A stretch of DNA of 64,000 nt, from the NCBI GenBank assembly GCA_003550325.1, contig QKWP01000029.1:607822-671821 (forward strand). The letters are read 5' to 3'. The notes under the pieces are model-generated. The model was not told where the DNA came from, ran no database searches, and saw only the letters and a program-made list of their open reading frames with translations. The position numbers and the translations under genes are program-made. Below, piece after piece: positions 57,346 to 64,000 of this stretch; position 1 is the first letter of the stretch, and the number at the start of each line of letters is the position of its first letter. The DNA is from Gigaspora rosea (Eukaryota; Glomeromycota; Glomeromycetes; Diversisporales; Gigasporaceae).

Positions 57346-59700
57346 ATTAGGGCACATTTATTTATTGCCTCACGATGCATTGCCCTCACATAATTGACCA
57401 ATAAAAATTCAAAATCAGGTATAATATAGCACAAGAAAAAGTTCAAAACAAATATCCATTTTGACAAAAATCGCCTATAATCCAAAAGTTTGTATATGAA
57501 ACCACCTTTTGTGCTCTAACAAAAAAATTCCTTGCAAATTTTACTATATACTACCCTCTTCACCCATACTCTAACTCTACCTAATCTAATCCTAACTATA
57601 TAAAATTATTCAGTTTATTTTGGTTGTTTTGATTAATATTACAGAGGCGACAATATTGTATATGCGATGTATAAATTATCTCTTTTAATTATTATTATTA
57701 AAAATTTTATATAGTTATTTTGGCAATTTTGATTGGCTAATAATACACATACTATATTATATAGTACTGATAATCCCTCTGACCACCTCCATCTAAAAAA
57801 TTAGGTGATAAATGTTTATACCCCAAGTTAATTAATATATACCATTTAATTTTAGTCAATATAAAATAATTATACATTATATATCAATATATAGCTACTT
57901 AAAATATTTTATGATGTTATTTCAATACTGATGCTAATTGTTGATCAAAAATAGGCAATCACAGAATCAAATATTGTTTGATATAAGCAATCAACATATT
58001 ATTTCTCATAATTGATTAATAAAATTTTTTTTATTTTCTTCTATGAAGAAGTTAGGTCAAAAAATAACTATATATATTCTATATTTTTATTACTAGATAA
58101 CTTGGTTTGTGCTTGCATATAATTATTACTTTGATACTTTGATGAGAGTGGATCAAAAATTTTTTTACTAGTATATAATAAGCACATTCTTCTTTTAGAG
58201 CTGAATGCTCAAGCAATACCCTTACCAGAATCAAATATTCTTAGATTGGGTAGTATTATAATGATGGTTACATTTTTTAAAACCAAATTTACTACTGTAT
58301 ATTAGTAATAAAAGTACTCTAAACTGTATAAATTCAATTGTATAAATTAACCAATTATGATTAAGTCCTTATATATGATATGGTACAGCAGATAGCATTT
58401 ATATAGCATTTATATAGCATACAGTATTTATACTACTTATAGTATTTATACAGCATGTGGCACTTCTACTTATATGGTAACTGTGCTGTATTACTATAAT
58501 TTTTTTGCTAAAATAGTTACTATCAAGATTGTTAATATCTGTATTATTAGTATAAGTTTGAGTTTGTTGGTATTAAATTAAATTTATAATTTCAATTGTA
58601 AGTTACAAAGGAATTTCATCATAAATTATTAAAAAAATTTGTAAATAAACTTACTTGATTTTAATTTGTATTGAAATTATTGGATTCTATTGTAAGTTAT
58701 TAAAAAAAACTATTACAAACCTTATTTATTATTAAAAATAACAAACCAGAACCAGTAGTAGAATTATCATAATTCCAAACATGAATTATTATAAAACTAT
58801 TACAAATCTTTGATACTTAATACATAGTTAAAATTAAGTTTCATTGATATTGTTGTAATTTCTATTATGAATACTATAAAAATTCTTTCAGAATTTGCTA
58901 CTATTCTAATAATCATAGTAAATAGTTAAGATTTAACTATTTGTATTAGAACTATTAAGGTTTCTATCATGTAATTTTGTAAAAAATTTTACAAAAACAT
59001 ACTCATTATTTAGTGCCTATAGTATGTTGTTAAAGTTATTAGCTTGTATTAAAATTAGACTGCTCTAAGTTAATTTTTTATTTTGCTTATATGAAATTTG
59101 AAAACATGGGTTGGTTAGTTAGATTTTTTTAATTTACTATAAATAGAATCATAAGGTTAATTTTATATTTGTACAGCAATGATTCAAAAAATTAGATTAG
59201 CAGTTATATTTTTAAAAAAAATAATTGGTGCAATTGTAAGTGCAAAAATTGCTTTTTAAGGCTATACAAAGTTGCTTTTTTATTTTGTATTACCTGCTAT
59301 CCCATTTTTTTAATTTTTTGTTTTTTTTTTTTAGATTCTAATTATGCTGATTGTTTAATTTTTGATATATATATTTTCCTACTATTTTCAAGCATGAGAG
59401 ATATTCGAACCCGATGATTTCTGGGATCTACATTACACAAGTATTTATAAAGAATTGTAGTCTAAAACCAGAATTTTCGGGTATAAGCAAATCTAAAAAA
59501 AAATCAATCATGTAATACTTTACTAATAAAATAGCTTCGTAGAGAACGTCTTTTCAATAAACTCAAGTTGCATCATTTGCATCATGCTGCATCACAGTAG
59601 TTATAGTGAAGGTTGAAGTACTATCTACTGTATAGTAAAAGGTAATAAAAGTATATTGTTTATCCAGAAATTTTAGATAACGATGGTCTTCTAACGTCTA
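57346..59700. other. AT-rich non-coding region with small repeats
   Basis: No gene. ATAGCATTTATATAGCATTT-type repeats at 58395-58460; degenerate TATTACAAACCTTATTTATT / TATTACAAATCTTTGATACT blocks at 58.58-59.05 kb; a fragment of the ~110-bp repeat family near 59070-59160 (TTAATTTTTTATTTTGC..TTTAATTTACTATAAATAG). Confidence 0.5.
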
Positions 59701-59729
59701 ACCAGAGGACTACTGAATTTTGCAGAGTC

Positions 59730-60398
59730 ATGCAAGCCGGGCATACGGTGATCACTGTAGAAGATAATACACCAAATATCTCAGATCCCATTTCATCATC
59801 CCCCTCTGAGATATTAATTTCTAATCTTAACAACAATCTGATGCTGACTTATCCTGATGATGAACTACTACCAGACGATATTGACAATACTAGCACTAAT
59901 CTAAATACAATTTCTTTACTAGAAGAAACTTCTACAAACCTACACTCAGATACCTCTGAAGAATATGACCCGCAAGCATGTTATAACAAATTTCTTTATC
60001 ACCACAGATTACAAACCCTCTTTTCACCACAAACTGTAGACTTATTTTTAGAATATATACAAGAAAACTACCCAATGTACTACAGCAACCAATATATTAG
60101 GATCTCTATAAAACCTCATCCACGAATTAGTTATTACTTTATGGAGGCACATATTTATCTACCATATGAAGATTTCCAGCCAGGTTACTTCTTCTCACCC
60201 TTTGAGGACCTGCATGTATTTCGCAATCTTGAACTAAAATCATATACTAGTTTTAACTCATATCCTAGCAATAATAACAATTTCCAATTAACAGCTTCTA
60301 TTGATGACTTCTTTGATTATACACTTTCTCTTACTTCACTACCTCATAACAGTCTACCAACTACAAATAACAACTCTTTAATATCTTCAAACTTTTAA
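59730..60398 (+). pseudogene. LINE N-terminal region
   Basis: The ATG at 59730 opens MQAGHTVITVEDNTPNISDP. It is a 222-codon Ser/Asn/Asp-rich region with a hydrophobic/aromatic segment (SPQTVDLFLEYIQENYPMYY, PYEDFQPGYFFSPFEDLHVF). The frame ends in a TAA at 60396. It continues in the same frame straight into the endonuclease (STRDLHINIATHNVRC), so the TAA is probably a single nonsense change and this was the N-terminus of one long protein rather than a separate ORF1. Confidence 0.75.
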
Positions 60399-61100
60399 TC
60401 TACTCGTGACTTACATATTAATATCGCTACCCACAATGTTAGATGTTTTAACTCAGCTTTTAAGAGACAAATATGGCAAGATTATTGCATCAACTACAAT
60501 ATTTCTATTGCTTGTATTACAGAAACCAAAATCTCACACAAAACCAAACTCTCATTTTGTAACAACAATTTATATACATATTATTGGGCTAATGCTGATA
60601 GTTCAATAGAAGGTGCTGCTATTATAATTCGTAACTATCTCAAACCTTATGTTCATAGCTGTCATACACACCCAGGAGGTGCAATTGCACTTGACCTTTT
60701 CTTTAAAAGCAATATCAAGTTACGAGTTATTTCTGTTTATTTATCTTCAACTGATACTATCAAAAGAAATAATACTCAGAACACTGTTATTAACTGGATT
60801 TTACAAGCTCGACAACTAAATATTCATTCTATTATTCTTGGGACTTTAATACACAGGACAATACTATAAGCTCTTCTTCTTCCAAATACAAACTTATCAA
60901 CTTTCTACATTATACAAACATGTTTGACATAGGTGCCCATTTTAACAATACACATTATACTTGATCAAATAATCTGGCTCATAGTAGAATTGACTATATA
61001 TGGACAGATTCATTCAACATACAATTTTTTCTTTCATATGACCTTGATAATAGTCAGACTAGTACTCTTAGTGATTATTCTATTCTTTTTTCTTCCTGGA
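60399..61100 (+). pseudogene. LINE APE-type endonuclease domain
   Basis: The domain nicks target DNA for target-primed reverse transcription. Motifs in order are LHINIATHNVRCFN, ITETKIS (catalytic Glu), GGAIALDLFF, LRVISVYLSS, DFNTQD (60.85 kb), SRIDYIWTD (~61.0 kb) and LSDYSIL, where families usually have SDH. A one-base deletion in the run before DFNTQD changes frame, and a TGA precedes SNNLAHSRIDY (usually a Trp in this position). Confidence 0.85.
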
Positions 61101-61919
61101 CATTTTCTAATGCTTATAGCAAACCCCCTCGTATGCATACTAGTATTAGTCGAAGAATTTTTAACTACAATCTATGTCAACAGACCAGTGGACAGAGTTC
61201 TCAAAGTGTATTACCCAGCTATTTTTGTAGCACAATATACCCATTTCAGTAAATACTCATGAAAATATTGATACTACTTGGCACAAAATTCAACACTCTA
61301 TTCTACAAGCAGCAATCCAATTAATTCCAAACAAAACATCTCGCAAACGTAGCTATAACCATAAATATACACCACACTGTACCGCTCTTTATACTGAACT
61401 CAAAAAACTTGGCCACCTTATTAAAAAGATTAAAAATACCTCAAAACTTTACCTTCCACATATCAACTTACATATTCTTTTTATTAATTCCTACACTAAA
61501 GCCAATCTGGATTCTCTTTTGTCACTTGATACTGCTAGTACTCAATCCTGGCTTCAACATGCCTATAAAGTCTGGAAACAAGTCTATCATGCATACCAGT
61601 TAGAATACTCTCTTCTTCTCTGACAACAAATTAATCATGCCTCTGAAAAATAATGTGAAACTCTAACTTCCAAACCTAAACAAGCTATTAATAGCATTCT
61701 TGATCGGTACCAACCTCCTATACACTTTTTGAATATTAAACTCAATAATCAGCTTGTCACAGAACCTACCTCAATCAAACAGCATATCAAATCACATTAC
61801 TACAATTGGACTGCTCACAGACCTATTAACCAATCTCTCTTTGACAATTTTTGGTATCAAGATTATCAGCCTCTTCCTCATATCAATCCTGCCTGATATA
61901 TCTCTCTTACTGTCCTTAT

Positions 61920-63067
61920 TACAGAAGAAGTTCTTCAAACAATATCCAAACTTTTCAATAGCAAAGCCTGTGGTCCTACAGGAATTAGCTATGAAATGAT
62001 CAAACACCTTGGTTCTCATGGTATTACTACACTTACTGCTTTGTTTAACTGATGCCTTTCTGAAAATCGTATTCCTAAACTATGGAAATATGGAAGAATT
62101 TTTCCTATTCCAAAAAACAACACTTTTGAGGGTAATCTAAATCTTACAAGACCTATTAGCCTTGTTGAACACATACGAAAACTTTATACAAAAATTCTTA
62201 CTAATAGACTGAATCAAGTTTTCTCAAAACATACTATACTATCTCCTTATAACTATGTTGCACTTCCAAACAATAGCATTTCTATCCCCATTCACATTCT
62301 AAACAATCTAATTGAAAATGCAAATTGTAATCACAAAGAAATTTGGCTATTGTCTCAGGATATGAGCAAGGCTTATGATTCTGTCAACTTTACACTTTTT
62401 AACCATTCTCTCACTCGCCTTAATTTACTATCTAGTATAATTAACATCCTTCTGGATTTACTAACTGACAGACAAAATCAAGTCATTACTAATCTTGGCC
62501 TTACTGCACCTTATCAGGTTCAGAATGGTATAGATCAGGGTGAAACTATTACTCCTCTTCTTTGGAGAATTTACTATGATCCCTTAATTACTCATATCTA
62601 TACAAATACACCCTGTTTCTCAATTGGCACATCTTGGATAATTAATCTCAAATACCCAGATATTTGACAAAATCCAAACAAAATGCTCTGTTCTGGCCTA
62701 TATAGATAATATTTTGTGGATTGCCTCTTCACAAACTGAACTTACTAGAATGATCTCTATTGCAGAATCTTTCTATACTATGGCTAACATTCAAGTTAAT
62801 CCATCTAAATCCATTCTATCTACTAATTTGAAAGTAAATAACTATACTCCTATTATTTTTAATAACCATGCCCTTCCAATATGGCCATCATATCAACCTT
62901 TCAAATTTCTTGGATGCTGGTTTACACTTGACAACAAACAATCAAAGCAAACATGTCTATTAATAACAGAATCTTCTCAGCTTATTAATATTGCCAGAAC
63001 TAAAAAAATTACTGATACACAAGCACGATATATTATTAACACTGTTATAATTCCTACTATGGAATAA
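61920..63067 (+). pseudogene. LINE reverse transcriptase domain
   Basis: RT motifs in order: SKACGPTGISYEMIKHLG, WKYGRIFPIPK with RPISLVEHIRKLYTKIL, motif A LLSQDMSKAYDSV (~62360), motif B QVQNGIDQGETITPLLWRIY (~62520), and motif C AYIDNILWIAS (~62700). In motif C the expected YxDD reads YIDN: the second catalytic Asp codon GAT is AAT. There is also a frame change between motifs B and C and a stop after ALFN at ~62050. The thumb/connection follows (IQVNPSKSILSTNLK, FKFLGCWFTLDN). Confidence 0.9.
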
Positions 63068-64000
63068 TGTATACAAAATATTGTTATTAACAGATCAGTT
63101 TGTAACAAGATCCTTTCACACTATATAGGTCTAGTCAAGCACAAGGCCAAACTAAGCTGCACTATTTCAACTAGTACACTTTTCCATCCTCAACTTTATA
63201 ATATTAAAAATATTTGGGATATACAGCTCCAACACCATATCTCTAACTTTATTAAATGCTTAAATGACAACAACCTACTTGGTATCACAACTTACATTCG
63301 AATCCAGCAAATCCAAAATAACCTTTGGTCATCTACTAGCATCTTTTCACATCCTAATCCTACTATAGATCACTATACAACTAATTTTAAAATTATTCAA
63401 CTTTTAAACATCTGGGATGGAATATTAACACTAACCCTAACTTTAATATTCTATTTACTATCAAAGAGGGATCAATTTCTCTTGAATCTATACTATCTTC
63501 ACATTCTAAATATCCTACTTTCAAAAAAAAATTAGACATTATCATCTTCTATTTCTTGATCAACTTACCTTCTTTGACAATTCCTGTTTGCTTGATTGGA
63601 AACATATCTCACCCAGACTTAACAAAATTCCAAAAGGCAAAATTCCCTTGTGGTTTACCTTTTTGGAGGACCAAACAACAAGTCATACATTTGAACGTAC
63701 TATTTATTCACACTTCAATTTACCGCAAAACCAACTATTACAGCTATACTACTGGACACTTCTCTAAATACACCAAACCTTGGCTTATTACTTTATTTGA
63801 TAATCAAATAGTTATTGGCAAAGCACGTCACCAACCCAGTGCTTCAGATTATACTCTTATTACACATTGGCAGTGCAATATCCAGCCACAATTCACATGA
63901 TTATACCCAATACCACCTATTATTACATCTCCATACTCTAACTACTCTCTTAATTCCAATATTATTGCAAACAAATGTACTATTCTTATTCCAACAAGCC
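63068..64000 (+). pseudogene. LINE C-terminal region, incomplete
   Basis: Downstream of RT, coding-like sequence continues to the window edge with frame changes (FLQYIKNIWDIQ-type and LPFWRTKQQVIHLNVLFIH stretches). RNase H would be expected further on in this type of LINE; I do not see a clear RNase H core before 64000. Confidence 0.6.

Larger units (their letters stand above)
59730..64000 (+). mobile_element. LINE with endonuclease and RT, cut by window end
   Basis: Non-LTR retrotransposon, transcribed rightwards. The order is a Ser/Asn-rich N-terminal part, an APE-type endonuclease (60.4-61.1 kb), an RT (61.9-63.0 kb) and a C-terminal part that leaves the window. The frame breaks several times, so this copy is dead. 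Codon use and protein style match the other elements here. No 5' target duplication was identified; the 3' end is outside. Confidence 0.92.

Overview
This window looks like gene-poor, transposon-dense nuclear DNA of an AT-rich fungus. The best fit is an arbuscular mycorrhizal fungus (Glomeromycotina, Rhizophagus-like). The reasons are very AT-rich intergenic DNA, short GT..AG introns of 62-71 bp, a Sel1-type repeat fragment, and a mix of Helitron, Harbinger, piggyBac, LINE and Ty3-type elements. The organism call is inference from content; no marker gene is present. I found no clearly intact host housekeeping gene.

Layout. 0-3.9 kb holds a 24-bp minisatellite, a MULE-like MITE, a TA-flanked mariner/pogo-like MITE and a satellite of ~190-bp monomers that are each near-palindromes. 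3.9-12.9 kb is one Ty3/gypsy LTR element, a broken fossil with 1.13-kb LTRs. 12.9-23.1 kb is repeat-rich and non-coding. It has foldback elements, a one-base N join between two 78-bp duplicates, and a hAT-type MITE (8-bp target duplication) into which a ~1-kb tRNA-headed retroposon (16-bp target duplication) has jumped. 23.9-29.5 kb is a minus-strand Helitron with a recognisable hairpin/CTAG 3' end and a Rep-helicase gene interrupted by mutations and one intron. 30.66-38.26 kb is bounded by ~300-bp terminal inverted repeats. It carries a broken Harbinger (PIF) transposase on the plus strand and an intact two-exon partner gene (Myb/SANT-like plus coiled coil) on the minus strand, so it reads as one 7.6-kb Harbinger element.

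38.3-49 kb holds simple repeats, a 604-bp sequence gap, a degraded intron-containing host gene, a second diverged copy of the ~1-kb retroposon, and a ~3-kb array of ~110-bp repeats also present at 19 kb. 49.1-52.3 kb is a decayed composite locus with a CCHC zinc knuckle, a protease-like motif and a Sel1 fragment. It lies between ~110-bp direct repeats and is interrupted by a textbook 234-bp hAT MITE. 53.3-57.3 kb is a second satellite of near-palindromic (~330-bp) monomers with a complete-looking piggyBac transposon inside it. Its transposase keeps all catalytic aspartates, but the N-terminal acidic region is separated from it by a -1 frame step on a run of nine A. 59.7 kb to the window end is a LINE with an APE-type endonuclease and a reverse transcriptase, running off the edge.

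The window is therefore best read as layered transposons, several nested in one another, with the surviving coding capacity in the piggyBac transposase and the Harbinger partner gene. Many in-frame stops in the Helitron, the LINE and the host pseudogene look like C-to-T or G-to-A changes, which suggests decay by deamination.
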